Shown here piece by piece: positions 17,775-26,841 of a stretch of DNA of 64,000 nt. Origin of the DNA: an uncultured Rhodospirillales bacterium (GTDB lineage: Bacteria > Pseudomonadota > Alphaproteobacteria > CACIAM-22H2); NCBI GenBank assembly GCA_937926175.1, contig CALANV010000017.1:1-64000 (forward strand). The letters run 5' to 3'. Position numbers and translations under genes: made by a program. Every line of letters starts with the position of its first letter. Positions within the stretch are counted from its first letter, which is position 1. The notes under the pieces are model-generated. The model was given only the letters and a program-made list of their open reading frames with translations. It ran no database searches and was not told the origin of the DNA.

Positions 17775-18518
17775 ATGCCAGGACGTCTAGCGGGAAAGCT
17801 TGCGGTATTGACGGCAGCCGGTCAGGGAATCGGCCGCGCGACCGCACTGGCATTCGCGGCGGAAGGGGCGCGGGTGGTCGCGACTGACATCAACGAGGAT
17901 GCGCTTGCTGCGCTGAAGAAGGAGGCGCCGCGGATCGAGATCCGCCCGCTCGATGTCCGGGACGGGGCCGCGATCAAGGCGCTCGCGTCACAACTGGGGG
18001 CGGTCGACGTCCTGTTCAATTGCGCCGGCTTCGTCCACCACGGCACGATCCTGGAATGCTCCGAGGCCGACTGGGACTTCTCGTTCGATCTGAACGTCAA
18101 GTCGATGTACCGGATGTGCCATGCGTTCCTGCCCGGCATGCTGGGCGCGGGCGGCGGCAGCATCATCAACATCGCCTCGGTCGCCTCGAGCGTGAAGGGG
18201 ATTCCCAACCGCTTCGTCTATGGCGCCACGAAAGCCGCGGTGATCGGTCTCACGAAATCGATCGCGATCGATTTCATCACGCGCGGCATACGTTGCAATG
18301 CGATCTGCCCTGGTACCATCGAGACGCCTTCGTTGGCCGAGCGCATGAAGGCACAGGGTGACGTCGAGAAGGCGCGGGCCGCTTTCATCGCCCGACAGCC
18401 GATGGGGCGGCTGGGCCGGCCCGAAGAGGTCGCGCAGCTTGCCGTCTATCTCGCCTCCGACGAGGCTGCGTTCACGACCGGGGCCATTCACATCATCGAC
18501 GGCGGTCTCACGCTCTGA
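17775..18518 (+). CDS. SDR-family dehydrogenase (DHRS6/keto-deoxy-fuconate dehydrogenase-like)
   Basis: A 247-residue classical SDR. The NAD site is TAAGQGIGRA with D at the end of beta-2 (VATDIN), which favours NAD over NADP. NCAG, the catalytic Ser in NIASVASS and Tyr/Lys in YGATKAAV are intact. The segment GIPNRFVYGATKAAVIGLTK resembles the DHRS6 group, which includes 3-hydroxybutyrate and 2-keto-3-deoxy-L-fuconate dehydrogenases. The ATG at 17775 follows AAGGGGAG. The adjacent lactonase makes a sugar-acid substrate likely, but this is inference. Confidence 0.88.
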   Translation: MPGRLAGKLAVLTAAGQGIGRATALAFAAEGARVVATDINEDALAALKKEAPRIEIRPLDVRDGAAIKALASQLGAVDVLFNCAGFVHHGTILECSEADWDFSFDLNVKSMYRMCHAFLPGMLGAGGGSIINIASVASSVKGIPNRFVYGATKAAVIGLTKSIAIDFITRGIRCNAICPGTIETPSLAERMKAQGDVEKARAAFIARQPMGRLGRPEEVAQLAVYLASDEAAFTTGAIHIIDGGLTL

Positions 18519-18591
18519 TCGATCTCGCGTCAGGCCAAGCGCAACGTCCGGCGCGACGAGAGGTTTCGCCGCCGCCACACCGGTATGGTCC

Positions 18592-18624
18592 TGCCGGGTG
18601 GGCCGATCGGCCGCCCACCCGGCA
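18592..18624. terminator. Strong hairpin between two convergent SDR genes
   Basis: TGCCGGGTGGGC (18592-18603) and GCCCACCCGGCA (18613-18624) form a perfect 12-base-pair stem around a 9-base loop. The hairpin lies 73 bases after the rightward SDR stop and 18 bases after the leftward SDR stop. No clear T-tract is present on either strand. The position makes a bidirectional terminator likely. Confidence 0.6.
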
Positions 18625-18642
18625 TGGCCCGTGGGCCGCGTT

Positions 18643-19401
18643 TCAGCCGCGCCCGATGAAGGGCATCTTGGTCGCCATGACCGTAAGGAACTGCACGTTG
18701 GCGTCCAGCGGCAGGCTTGCCATGTAGACCACGGCCTGCGCGACGTATTTCGGATCCATCGTCGGCTCGGGGGCGATCGTGCCGTTGGCCTGGAGCACGC
18801 CTTCCTTCATTCTGGCCGTCATCTCGGTCGCGGCGTTGCCGATGTCGATCTGGCCGCATGCGATGTCGTATTTGCGACCATCCAGCGAGGTCGACTTGGT
18901 AAGGCCCGTGATCGCATGCTTCGTCGCGGTATAAGGGGCGGAGAACGGCCGCGGCGCGTGTGCCGAGATCGAGCCGTTGTTGATGATCCGCCCGCCGCGC
19001 GGCTGCTGCTCCTTCATGATCTTGAAGGCTTCCTGCGTGCACAGGAAGGCGCCGGTCAGATTGGTGTCGACGACCGCCTTCCACTGCTCGTAGGTGAGAT
19101 CCTCGAGCGGGATCGCCGGGGCGCCGATGCCCGCGTTGTTGAACAGGAGGTCGAGACGGCCGAACGTTTCCTTCGTTTTGGCGAAGAGTGCCTTGACCGA
19201 TGCCGGATCACCGACGTTCGTGGGAACGGCCAGCGCGCGTCCGCCTGACGCCGTTATCTCGCTGGCGACCGCCTCCAACGCCTCCTTGCGGCGCCCGGCG
19301 AGCACGACGGCGTAACCCTCCTTGGCAAGTGCGAGCGCGACGGTCTTGCCGATGCCGGATCCTGCCCCGGTAACCAGAGCGACTTTTCCTGACGAACTCA
19401 T
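18643..19401 (-). CDS. SDR-family oxidoreductase
   Basis: A 252-residue SDR. It has TGAGSGIGKTVA for the dinucleotide, AGRRKE after beta-2 (favouring NADP), NNAGIGAP, NGSISAHAPRPFSAPYTATK with the catalytic Tyr and Lys, and a C-terminal FIGRG tail. The usual serine (S in NGSISAH) is present. The pattern DLTYEQWKAVVDTNLTGAFL is typical. Substrate unknown. The ATG at 19401 is preceded by GGAGGAGAA. It is divergent from the aspartate dehydrogenase-like gene over 279 bases. Confidence 0.88.
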   Translation of the reverse strand: MSSSGKVALVTGAGSGIGKTVALALAKEGYAVVLAGRRKEALEAVASEITASGGRALAVPTNVGDPASVKALFAKTKETFGRLDLLFNNAGIGAPAIPLEDLTYEQWKAVVDTNLTGAFLCTQEAFKIMKEQQPRGGRIINNGSISAHAPRPFSAPYTATKHAITGLTKSTSLDGRKYDIACGQIDIGNAATEMTARMKEGVLQANGTIAPEPTMDPKYVAQAVVYMASLPLDANVQFLTVMATKMPFIGRG

Positions 19402-19680
19402 TTGCTGTTCTCCTCCTTTGGACTCTCGCGCTCCTGCGGGAACGTCGTTCTTTCGCGATGCGATAACTCGGCTCGCCGATCAAAGATGCCAGCCGCCAGT
19501 TGAGGTTCAACCTCGGTGTGCGGCTGGTGTCAACGCCTCCCGTGCATCGGCACGCATGGCGGCCGTGCCGGAAACGCCGGGCGCGGGCTGCGGCGGCTTG
19601 CGCCATTATGGGCTTCTGTGGTTCCTGACGGCGTGGTCATCATATCGGCACCTGGTTCACCGGGCATCGGGGGTATATCC

Positions 19681-20487
19681 GTGGACGATCGGCGCGTGGC
19701 AATCATCGGGTTCGGGGCGATCGGTTCGGAAGTCGCGGCGGGTCTTCGGGTCGGTCTGGCGGGAAGCGTGGATCTCGCCGTTCTGTTGCGTCCGGATTCG
19801 CCGCGCCGGGGAAGCGTGCCTGACGGAATCCGCCTGCTTCGGGATATGCAGGAACTGCTTGCCTGGGCGCCCGACCTGACGGTCGAAGCGGCCGGCCACG
19901 CCGCGTTGGCGCAATACGGAGCGGATTGTCTGTCCGCGGGCCGGGACCTCGTCGTTTCGTCCGTGGGCGCGCTGGCAGATGACGCGCTGCGCGAACGGTT
20001 GATGACGGCGGCAAAAAAGGGCCGGGCGAAACTGATCGTGCCCTCGGGTGCGGTCGCGGGTCTCGACTATCTTGCGGCCGTTCGCGGCGTCGCCGGCACG
20101 CGCGTGACCTATGTCTCGCGAAAGCCGCCGGCAGCCTGGGCGGACGAGCTGGCGCGGTTGGGGTTGCGTCCCGAAGACGTGAGGCACGAGATCGAGCTGT
20201 TCGCCGGCTCTGCCGCCGAGGCGGCGCTCAGGTACCCGAAGAATCTCAATGTGGCGGCGACACTCGCGCTCGGCGGCATCGGAATGGACGCGACCGACGT
20301 TCGCGTGGTCGTCGATCCCGCCGCGAGTGGAAATCAGCACGAGGTGATCGTGAACGGTCCGGCGGGTGAGTGCCGAATCTCCCTGGTGAACCGACCCTCG
20401 CCGGGGAACCCGAAGACGTCGTGGGTGACGGGATTGAGCGTCACGGCTGCGATCGCCCGCTACTTTGCGCCGCTGCGAATCGGCTGA
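19681..20487 (+). CDS. Aspartate dehydrogenase-like protein
   Basis: A 268-residue protein matching the two-domain L-aspartate dehydrogenase family, which oxidises L-aspartate to iminoaspartate. The Rossmann motif is VAIIGFGAIGSEVAAG. The C-terminal domain holds RYPKNLNVAATLALGG and a histidine in ASGNQHEVIVNGPAGEC where the family has its catalytic His. The GTG at 19681 gives the family length. No nadA, nadB or nadC genes are nearby, so it may serve amino-acid catabolism rather than NAD synthesis. It converges on the CynX-like carrier. Confidence 0.85.
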   Translation: MDDRRVAIIGFGAIGSEVAAGLRVGLAGSVDLAVLLRPDSPRRGSVPDGIRLLRDMQELLAWAPDLTVEAAGHAALAQYGADCLSAGRDLVVSSVGALADDALRERLMTAAKKGRAKLIVPSGAVAGLDYLAAVRGVAGTRVTYVSRKPPAAWADELARLGLRPEDVRHEIELFAGSAAEAALRYPKNLNVAATLALGGIGMDATDVRVVVDPAASGNQHEVIVNGPAGECRISLVNRPSPGNPKTSWVTGLSVTAAIARYFAPLRIG

Positions 20488-20502
20488 CGGTCCGGCGGAC
20501 CG
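20488..20502. terminator. Short hairpin between convergent aspDH-like and MFS genes
   Basis: CGGTCCG and CGGACCG form a perfect inverted repeat with a one-base centre, immediately after the TGA of the rightward gene. It could serve as part of a bidirectional terminator. The stem is short and no T-run follows. Confidence 0.35.
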
Positions 20503-20531
20503 CGTGCGGGTCGGTGGGACTGGCGGCCGGA

Positions 20532-21710
20532 TTATGCCGTCATTTCCCGATCCGGGCGTCGGAAGGTGACGGCAAGAAGGATCATGGCGGCGCTCAGCCC
20601 GGCCAGCGCTAGGAATGCCGGGCCGAAGCTGCCGGCGAGGCTGCGGATCCAGCCAAGCACCACGGGGATGAGTGCCGCCAGAAGGTAGCCGGCACCGAGG
20701 GACAGCGCCGTGAGCCGGCTCGCGCCCTCGGCATCCGCGGCATGATCGATCGGCAGGTTGAGGGCAAGGGGAAAGATCGATCCGATGCCGAGGCCGAGCA
20801 GGACGGCCCACGCGACCGGAGCCGTGGTCGGCGCGAGCGCCACGAGCGCGAAGCCGACGACGGACGTTATCAACCCCACGATCATCAACGGACGGCGGTC
20901 GGGCCAACGATCGGCAAATGTCGCGAAGCTGATCTGGATGAATACCTGAGACGCCGTGACGGTCGCCAGCAGCGCACCCGCCTGTGTCGCGTTCCAGCCC
21001 AATTCTTCATAGAACGCGACGAACCAGGTTTGCGTCGCCCAGAACACGCCGAAGGTTCCGGCCGAGAACAACGTGATTCGCCAGGCGAGATCGCTCCTCC
21101 ATGGCAGTCCGGCGACCTTCTGTGTCGGCGCCGAGGCCTGTGACCGGCGGGCGAACGGAGCCCACGCGATCAGCGCGGCGATGGCGGGAACGGCCCAGAG
21201 CGCAAGGGCCCAGGCCCAGCTGCCGAGCATCACGTATATCGGCGCGGTGACGGCAACCGCGGTGGCCGCGCCAAGCGTCATGCACATCGAATAAAGACTC
21301 ATCACCGATGCCGACCGCTGTGCGAAATGGCGTTTGACCACCCCGGGCACCAGGGCCTGTCCGACCGCGACACCGGCGCCGACAAGAAGTGCTGAACCGA
21401 ACAGCACCTCGGATGTGCCGATCGCACGCGAGAGAATGGCCAGCGCGGTCAGCGCGAGGGCGCCGAGCAGCCCCCGCTCGAGGCCGAAGCGCGCCATGAT
21501 GAAAGGGACAAGAAACGGAAACACGCCCATGCAGAACAGCGGGATGCTGGTCAGAAGGCTGGCCATCGCGTGCGTCAGCCCGAGTTCGGCGCGTATCGTT
21601 TCCAGCAGCGGCGCGACCGACGAAATGCCGGGGCGCAGGTTGAAGGCTACGAACAGGGTCGCGGCGAGAAGGAACCCGCGGGCAGAAAACGATCTGGGCG
21701 CCATGTTCAT
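20532..21710 (-). CDS. MFS transporter, CynX/NimT (cyanate permease-like) family
   Basis: A 392-residue, 12-helix major facilitator. The N-terminus FVAFNLRPGISSVAPLLETI is the hallmark of the CynX/NimT group, which includes cyanate and 2-nitroimidazole carriers. I take ATG 21710 as start (ATG 21704 is equally possible). A further 39 upstream codons are basic and would run into the next gene. It follows the AEC carrier gene by 16 bases, so the two are probably co-transcribed. The substrate cannot be inferred. No cynS or cynT lies nearby. Confidence 0.85.
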   Translation of the reverse strand: MNMAPRSFSARGFLLAATLFVAFNLRPGISSVAPLLETIRAELGLTHAMASLLTSIPLFCMGVFPFLVPFIMARFGLERGLLGALALTALAILSRAIGTSEVLFGSALLVGAGVAVGQALVPGVVKRHFAQRSASVMSLYSMCMTLGAATAVAVTAPIYVMLGSWAWALALWAVPAIAALIAWAPFARRSQASAPTQKVAGLPWRSDLAWRITLFSAGTFGVFWATQTWFVAFYEELGWNATQAGALLATVTASQVFIQISFATFADRWPDRRPLMIVGLITSVVGFALVALAPTTAPVAWAVLLGLGIGSIFPLALNLPIDHAADAEGASRLTALSLGAGYLLAALIPVVLGWIRSLAGSFGPAFLALAGLSAAMILLAVTFRRPDREMTA

Positions 21711-21726
21711 GCTCGGATCGTCGACG

Positions 21727-22665
21727 TCAGCGTGGAACGTACCATGCCAGGAGCAGTGCCGCCGTGAGTACGGACAAAGCCGTCGAAATGACGACGCTGC
21801 TCGCCGACCGCTGGACGTAGAGGTCATACCGCCGCGCCAGAATGAACGGGTTGACGCCGGTCGGCAGGGCGGCGATCACCACGGCGACGGCCGTGTCGAT
21901 CGGCTCCAGGTGAAAGACGTGCGTTGCGAGCAGCCAGACGAACGCCGGGAAGATGACGAGCTTGAGGAACACGATCACGGCGATGTCGCGCATGTCGCCG
22001 CCGATGCGAAAACCGGCAAGCGTGCCTCCCAGCGCGAATAACGCGGCCGGCGCTGCCGCCCCGGCAAGCATTCGTGCGAACGTGTCGAGCGGCGCCGGAA
22101 CGGACCAACTCGTGTAGCCCCAGGCGGAACCGATGACGATCGCCAGGATCAGGGGGTTCTTGACCAATGCCGTCGCGGTCGTAACCACGATCTTGCCCGG
22201 CCGGCCGCGGTCGCCGCGTCCGATCTCGATCAGTACGGTGGCGACGGAAAGGAGAATGGCCGCGTGCAGGCCGACGATGAGAAGCGCCGGGGCCTGTCCG
22301 GCCGTCCCGAAAGCGGTGAAGACCAGTGGAATGCCGAGCATGACCGCGTTCGAGAACGTGGCGTTTATCGCCATGAGCGCCTGCTTGGCGAGATCGAGGC
22401 CGAAGGCGAGCCGGCCGATCAGCATGGCCACCGCAAATACCGTCAAGGCGCCTGTATAGTAGACGAACACGACGTCGACGTTGGGGGCGTTGCTCAGCAC
22501 GCCGCCCGCCGTGCTGCGGAAAAGGAGCGCAGGGATCGCGAGATAATAGACGAAGTCGCTGATGCCCTTGATGCCGCCCGTATCAAGGATCTTGGTGCGT
22601 GCAATCACGTAACCGCACAGGATGAGCGCGAAGACGGGCAGGACGATCTCGACGGCAATCAGCAT
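21727..22665 (-). CDS. AEC-family transporter (auxin efflux carrier/malate permease type)
   Basis: A 312-residue membrane protein with about ten hydrophobic helices in the two five-helix repeats of the AEC family. It opens MLIAVEIVLPVFALILCGYV, continues DFVYYLAIPALLFRS, and the second half shows AALPTGVNPFILARRYDLY, the conserved P-x-N region near the C-terminal repeat. Bacterial members move malate or other organic acids. Its stop is 16 bases before the CynX-like start, so the two carriers probably form an operon. Substrate unknown. Confidence 0.88.
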   Translation of the reverse strand: MLIAVEIVLPVFALILCGYVIARTKILDTGGIKGISDFVYYLAIPALLFRSTAGGVLSNAPNVDVVFVYYTGALTVFAVAMLIGRLAFGLDLAKQALMAINATFSNAVMLGIPLVFTAFGTAGQAPALLIVGLHAAILLSVATVLIEIGRGDRGRPGKIVVTTATALVKNPLILAIVIGSAWGYTSWSVPAPLDTFARMLAGAAAPAALFALGGTLAGFRIGGDMRDIAVIVFLKLVIFPAFVWLLATHVFHLEPIDTAVAVVIAALPTGVNPFILARRYDLYVQRSASSVVISTALSVLTAALLLAWYVPR

Positions 22666-23035
22666 TCGGAAATCAGGATCGGTTCAGGGCATGAGCGCGT
22701 TCCCGTCGACCGGAACCAGCACCGGCCGGCACGGATGCGCCGTTTGTCAAGCGGTGGCAGCTTTCGGAAAGCGTTTGCGAAGGCAGCCGAGACTAGGCGC
22801 GGAACGACGACCGCGCAAGACAGGCGTCATTGTGGTTTGACCTGCCCGTCATGGGCGCGAACAGGTTTGCCGGCAGGACGCATCACGATGCGCTGCGGGG
22901 TCGGCATGACGCTGTTCCCATTCGCGCACGGCCGGTCAAATTTTCTTCATCGAGTCTGTTACTTTATTTGGTGTGGACGTCCTGCGGCGTTTGGCGTTAC
23001 CCGACCCTCCGTCTCTGTATTGGAAGGGCTGTGTC
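22666..23035. other. 370-base divergent intergenic region
   Basis: It lies between the leftward AEC carrier and the rightward first Liv-type ABC operon and should contain both promoters. An AT-rich patch at about 22936-22975 stands out and is the likeliest promoter site for the ABC operon, but I could not place convincing -35 and -10 boxes. No gene is supported. Confidence 0.45.
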
Positions 23036-24241
23036 ATGCGATCGAAAGGGTTGGGCGTCGTTGCATTCGTCGTGGCCGCGGCGGTTTCGGTCATCGCGGC
23101 ATTCAACCCAGGCCTGGCGCAGACGATCAAGGTGGGAGCGCCTCTTCCTTTGACCGGTCCGCTGTCGCCCGAGGGAACGAAGCTCCGGCAGGGATACGAG
23201 CTGTGGCTGGAGGAGTTGAACAAGGCCGGCGGCATTCGGACCGCCGGTTCCCGCGCGAATGTCGAGCTTGTCTTCTATGACTACCAATCAAACACGCCGC
23301 GCGCGGTGCAGCTCGCCGAGAAGCTCATCGTCGACGACAAGGTCGATTTCCTGTTTTCGCCGTTCGGATCTGGTGCCGCGAAGGCGGCGAGCGTTGTCGC
23401 CGAGAAGTACGGCGTTCCGATGCTGGCTTCGACCGCATCGTCTGCCGAGGTGTTCGACCAAGGGTACAAGAATCTCTTCGGACTATATACCGACAACAGC
23501 ACGTTGTCGGAGCCCATCGCCGACCTCGTCACGAAGAAATCTCCCGACATCCGTCGCGTCGCGATACTGGCGCGCAATGATCTGTATCCGATGTCGCTCG
23601 CCAACGAGTTCGAAAAGTCGGCCAAGGCGCGGGGGCTTCAGGTCGTGTTCTTCGAGAAGTATGCCATCGGCACGATGGACCACTCGGCCGCCCTGACGCA
23701 GATCCAGGGGGTGCGTCCGGATTGGATCGTCGTCACCGGTTACATCAATGACCTGATCCTTGCCCGTAAGCAGATGGGGGATCTGCGCCTGACGGCTCCC
23801 GTCGTCACGATGATCAATGGGCCGGCCTACAACGAATGGATCGAGGCGACCGGCGCGCTCAGCGAGAACATCACGACCGCAAGCTGGTTCCATCCGGTAC
23901 TGAACTATCAGAGCAAGGATCTGTTCGGCTCCACGCAGAACTTCGTCCGGCTGTTCAAGGACAAGTACGGAAGCGAACCTGATTTCACCCAAGCCTCGGG
24001 TGCGGCGGTCGGCGTGATTCTTCAGCAGGCGATCGAGCGTGCGGGTTCGACGGACCGTGATGCCGTCCGCGCCGAGCTCGGGAAGGGGAATTTCGAAACG
24101 TTCTTCGGCCTGATCAGCTTCGGGCCGACGGGGATGGCGAACTCCTACGTGCCGCCGGTCTATCAGATCCAGGACCGGCAGGTGAAGGTGATCTATCCCG
24201 AGGCCGTGAAGACCGGCGAGTTTCGGCTGGGTGTCCGCTGA
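23036..24241 (+). CDS. Liv-type ABC transporter substrate-binding protein (system 1)
   Basis: A 401-residue periplasmic binding protein of the amino-acid/amide/urea type. A signal peptide runs from MRSKGLGVVAFVVAAAVSVI to about ALAQ-like cleavage at PGLAQ, and the mature protein begins TIKVGAPLPLTGPLSPEG. It also has ASGAAVGVILQQAIERAG near the end. The ATG at 23036 follows GGAAGGG with 8-base spacing. First gene of a five-gene importer operon. The binding pocket cannot be read, but nearby genes suggest aromatic or carboxylated substrates. Confidence 0.9.
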   Translation: MRSKGLGVVAFVVAAAVSVIAAFNPGLAQTIKVGAPLPLTGPLSPEGTKLRQGYELWLEELNKAGGIRTAGSRANVELVFYDYQSNTPRAVQLAEKLIVDDKVDFLFSPFGSGAAKAASVVAEKYGVPMLASTASSAEVFDQGYKNLFGLYTDNSTLSEPIADLVTKKSPDIRRVAILARNDLYPMSLANEFEKSAKARGLQVVFFEKYAIGTMDHSAALTQIQGVRPDWIVVTGYINDLILARKQMGDLRLTAPVVTMINGPAYNEWIEATGALSENITTASWFHPVLNYQSKDLFGSTQNFVRLFKDKYGSEPDFTQASGAAVGVILQQAIERAGSTDRDAVRAELGKGNFETFFGLISFGPTGMANSYVPPVYQIQDRQVKVIYPEAVKTGEFRLGVR

Positions 24242-24272
24242 TGCGGCCCTGCCGGAAGAGAGCGGAAGGGGC

Positions 24273-25136
24273 ATGCTCGCGCAGATATTCGTCAACGGCC
24301 TTCTGCTCGGAGCGCTCTATAGCGCGATCGCGCTTGGCTTTTCGCTCGTGTGGGGCGTTCTCAACATCATCAACATCCTGCACGGTTCGCTCATCGTGCT
24401 GGGGGCGTATCTGGCCTTCTTTCTCAATGCTTGGTTCGGCATCAGCCCGTTCGCGGCGGCGCCAGTCGCGGCGATGGTTCTGTTCATTCCGGCATTCCTG
24501 CTGCAGCTCGGCGTCATCAACCGCGTACTCGCAAAGCCGGTCTTGATCACGCTGACGCTCACGTTCGGACTGAACCTGATGCTCAACAACGCGATGCTGA
24601 CTGTCTTTCGAGCGGACTACCGGAAGGTCGTGCTCGATCCGCCGCTCGGTGTCCTCGACATTGCCGGCCTCGCCGTTCCGGTCGATCGCCTCGCGGCCGG
24701 CGCGGGGGCCATCTGTCTCGTCGCGCTCGTCTGGTTGTTGACGCGCACGACCCAGATCGGCCGGGCCATCGTCGCCGTCCGCATGGATCGTGACGCCGCC
24801 GCGCTCATGGGGATTCCCGTGGCGACGGTTTACGCATTGACATTTGCCCTCGCTGCCGCGGTTGCCGGTGCGGCCGGCGCGCTGCTCAGCGCGATCTTTC
24901 CCATCTCACCCGTGGCGTCGGCCGGCTATCTCGGCAAGGCGTTCGTCATTTGCGTACTGGGCGGGCTGGGCAGCATCCCCGGCGTCGTGGCGGGAGGATT
25001 CGGTCTCGGCATCATCGAAAGCTACGGCGCGCTGTGGCTCGGGCCGGAACATGCCGGTACCGTCGCGTTCGTGCTTCTGCTGCTGCTGTTGCTGTTTCGA
25101 CCGAACGGACTGTTCGGCAGGAAGGGCTTCGAATGA
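24273..25136 (+). CDS. Liv-type ABC transporter permease, LivH-like (system 1)
   Basis: A 287-residue inner-membrane permease beginning MLAQIFVNGLLLGALYSAIA, followed by LGFSLVWGVLNIINILHGSL, the classical LivH opening. The C-terminal part has KAFVICVLGGLGSIPGVVAG, the ATPase-contacting region. I chose the ATG at 24273 with GGAAG upstream. A GTG at 24231 would overlap the binding-protein gene. Its stop overlaps the LivM start (ATGA). Confidence 0.9.
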   Translation: MLAQIFVNGLLLGALYSAIALGFSLVWGVLNIINILHGSLIVLGAYLAFFLNAWFGISPFAAAPVAAMVLFIPAFLLQLGVINRVLAKPVLITLTLTFGLNLMLNNAMLTVFRADYRKVVLDPPLGVLDIAGLAVPVDRLAAGAGAICLVALVWLLTRTTQIGRAIVAVRMDRDAAALMGIPVATVYALTFALAAAVAGAAGALLSAIFPISPVASAGYLGKAFVICVLGGLGSIPGVVAGGFGLGIIESYGALWLGPEHAGTVAFVLLLLLLLFRPNGLFGRKGFE

Positions 25137-26089
25137 GTGGCCGGCCTGCCGTCGTCCAGGATGCAGCGATTGCGTTGATCGCGGTCACGGCGGTCGCCGC
25201 CGTCGCCGTGCTGGGCGACAACTATGTTGTGCGCCTTGCCACGACGTTGTTTCTCTACGCCTCGCTCGCACTTTCCTGGAACCTGATCGGCGGATACGCC
25301 GGATATCCTTCCTTCGCGACAGCCGCGTTCTTCGGCCTCGGCGCTTACGCGAACGGCGTGCTCCAGGCCGCCGGATTGCCATTTGCCGTTGCCTGGATCG
25401 GGGTTGCCGGCATTGCGGCGGTATGCGGGGCGTTGCTCGGCTTCTGCATCCTGCATCTTCGAGGGCACTATTTCGCGATTGCCAGCCTCGTCGTCGGTGA
25501 TGTCCTGCGCGAGATCGTGAACTCGTGGACGTCGCTGACCGGCGGCGGAATGGGCATGAATCTGCCGTTGATCGCCTTTTCGGCGGATATGCAGGCGCGG
25601 TTCTTCATGGGGGGCTTCTTCGGTCTCGCGCTTGCCGCATTTCTCGTGGCGCGCCTCATCGACAGACGTCCGCTCGGCTTCACGCTCCGCTGTATCGAGC
25701 AGAACGATACCGCCGCGGCCATGCTCGGTGCCGATACCCGGTTCGCCAAATCGGCCGCCTTCACGATCGCATGCATTTTCGCCGGCGCTGCGGGCGCCAT
25801 CTATGCGTCCTGGGTCAGCTACATCGATCCGACCGACGTATTCGATGTTCTCTATTCGGTGAAGCCGATCATCATGGCGCTGCTGGGCGGTATCGGGACC
25901 GTCACGGGGCCGGTGATCGGGGCCGTCGTGTTCCTCGGGCTGGAAGAGCTCTTCTGGCGCAACTTTCTCGAAACCCACGAGGGCGTTCTCGGCCTTCTCG
26001 TCGTACTGCTCGTCCTGTTTCTTCCGGACGGGATCCATCGGCTTCTCACGATCGGTCGACACCGCACATGGCGAGCGGCTGCGTCATGA
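25133..26089 (+). CDS. Liv-type ABC transporter permease, LivM-like (system 1)
   Basis: A 318-residue permease with a hydrophobic N-terminus and the LivM signatures LYASLALSWNLIGGYAGYPS and the later MALLGGIGTVTGPVIGAVVF. It pairs with the LivH-like protein to form the transmembrane channel. The ATG at 25133 overlaps the previous stop, and its TGA overlaps the LivG ATG. Substrate is determined by the binding protein rather than here. Confidence 0.9.
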   Translation: MSGRPAVVQDAAIALIAVTAVAAVAVLGDNYVVRLATTLFLYASLALSWNLIGGYAGYPSFATAAFFGLGAYANGVLQAAGLPFAVAWIGVAGIAAVCGALLGFCILHLRGHYFAIASLVVGDVLREIVNSWTSLTGGGMGMNLPLIAFSADMQARFFMGGFFGLALAAFLVARLIDRRPLGFTLRCIEQNDTAAAMLGADTRFAKSAAFTIACIFAGAAGAIYASWVSYIDPTDVFDVLYSVKPIIMALLGGIGTVTGPVIGAVVFLGLEELFWRNFLETHEGVLGLLVVLLVLFLPDGIHRLLTIGRHRTWRAAAS

Positions 26090-26841
26090 CCCCGATTCTC
26101 GAACTTCGTAATCTCTCGCGTCATTTCGGCGGTGTGAACGCGCTCGATGGCGTGACACTGTCCGTCGGCGAGAACGAGGTCGTCGGTCTGATCGGCCCGA
26201 ACGGTGCGGGCAAGACGACGCTCGTCAACGTCGTCACCGGCGTGCATGCGCCAAGCGGGGGCGAGGTCCACTTCTGCGGCGAGAGAATCGACGGACTGCG
26301 CAGCGACCGGATTGCCCGCCGCGGAATCGCGCGGACGTTCCAGATCGTGCAGCCGTTCCCGCGGCTCACGGTTCTCGACAACGTCGCCGCTGGTATCCTG
26401 TTTTCCCGGCGCGCATCCAGTCTGTCTCGCGCGCGAGACTTGGCGGCAGAGTATCTGGCGTTCACGGGACTGTACGAAGCGTGCAACCAGGTTGCCGCGA
26501 CGCTGACGCTCGCCGGACGCAAACGGCTCGAGTTGGCGAAAAGCCTGGCGACCGACCCGAAGCTCCTGTTTCTCGACGAGGTCAATGCCGGTCTCAATAC
26601 GGCAGAGATCGATGCAGCACTGGAACTGATCGGCCGGATTGCCGCGCGCGGCATCACCATCGTATTGATCGAGCACGTCATGAAGGTGGTGCGCCGGGCC
26701 TGCCGCCGCGTCATCGTCCTTCACCAGGGAAAAGTGCTTGCCGACGGCCCGACCGGCTCCGTGTTGGCGGACAGGCGTGTCGTCGATGCGTATCTGGGGG
26801 CGCGCGCCGTGCCTCCCGCCCAGGTGGGGGCCATCGCATGA
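26086..26841 (+). CDS. Liv-type ABC transporter ATPase, LivG-like (system 1)
   Basis: A 251-residue ABC ATPase. Walker A is GPNGAGKTT, the Q-loop region FQIVQPFPRLTVLDN, and Walker B LLFLDEV. The signature segment reads LTLAGRKRLELAKSLA, differing from the usual LSGGQ and from LivG-type PYGxQRR, and Walker B ends DEV rather than DEP. Both differences occur together, as in a divergent LivG subgroup. It overlaps both neighbours by 4 bases. Provides energy for import with the LivF-like partner. Confidence 0.9.
   Translation: MTPILELRNLSRHFGGVNALDGVTLSVGENEVVGLIGPNGAGKTTLVNVVTGVHAPSGGEVHFCGERIDGLRSDRIARRGIARTFQIVQPFPRLTVLDNVAAGILFSRRASSLSRARDLAAEYLAFTGLYEACNQVAATLTLAGRKRLELAKSLATDPKLLFLDEVNAGLNTAEIDAALELIGRIAARGITIVLIEHVMKVVRRACRRVIVLHQGKVLADGPTGSVLADRRVVDAYLGARAVPPAQVGAIA

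Noticed and set aside
20532..21827. A 431-residue version of the CynX-like carrier
   Set aside because: The first 39 codons are basic and polar and overlap the end of the AEC gene. The hydrophobic N-terminus begins after ATG 21710.
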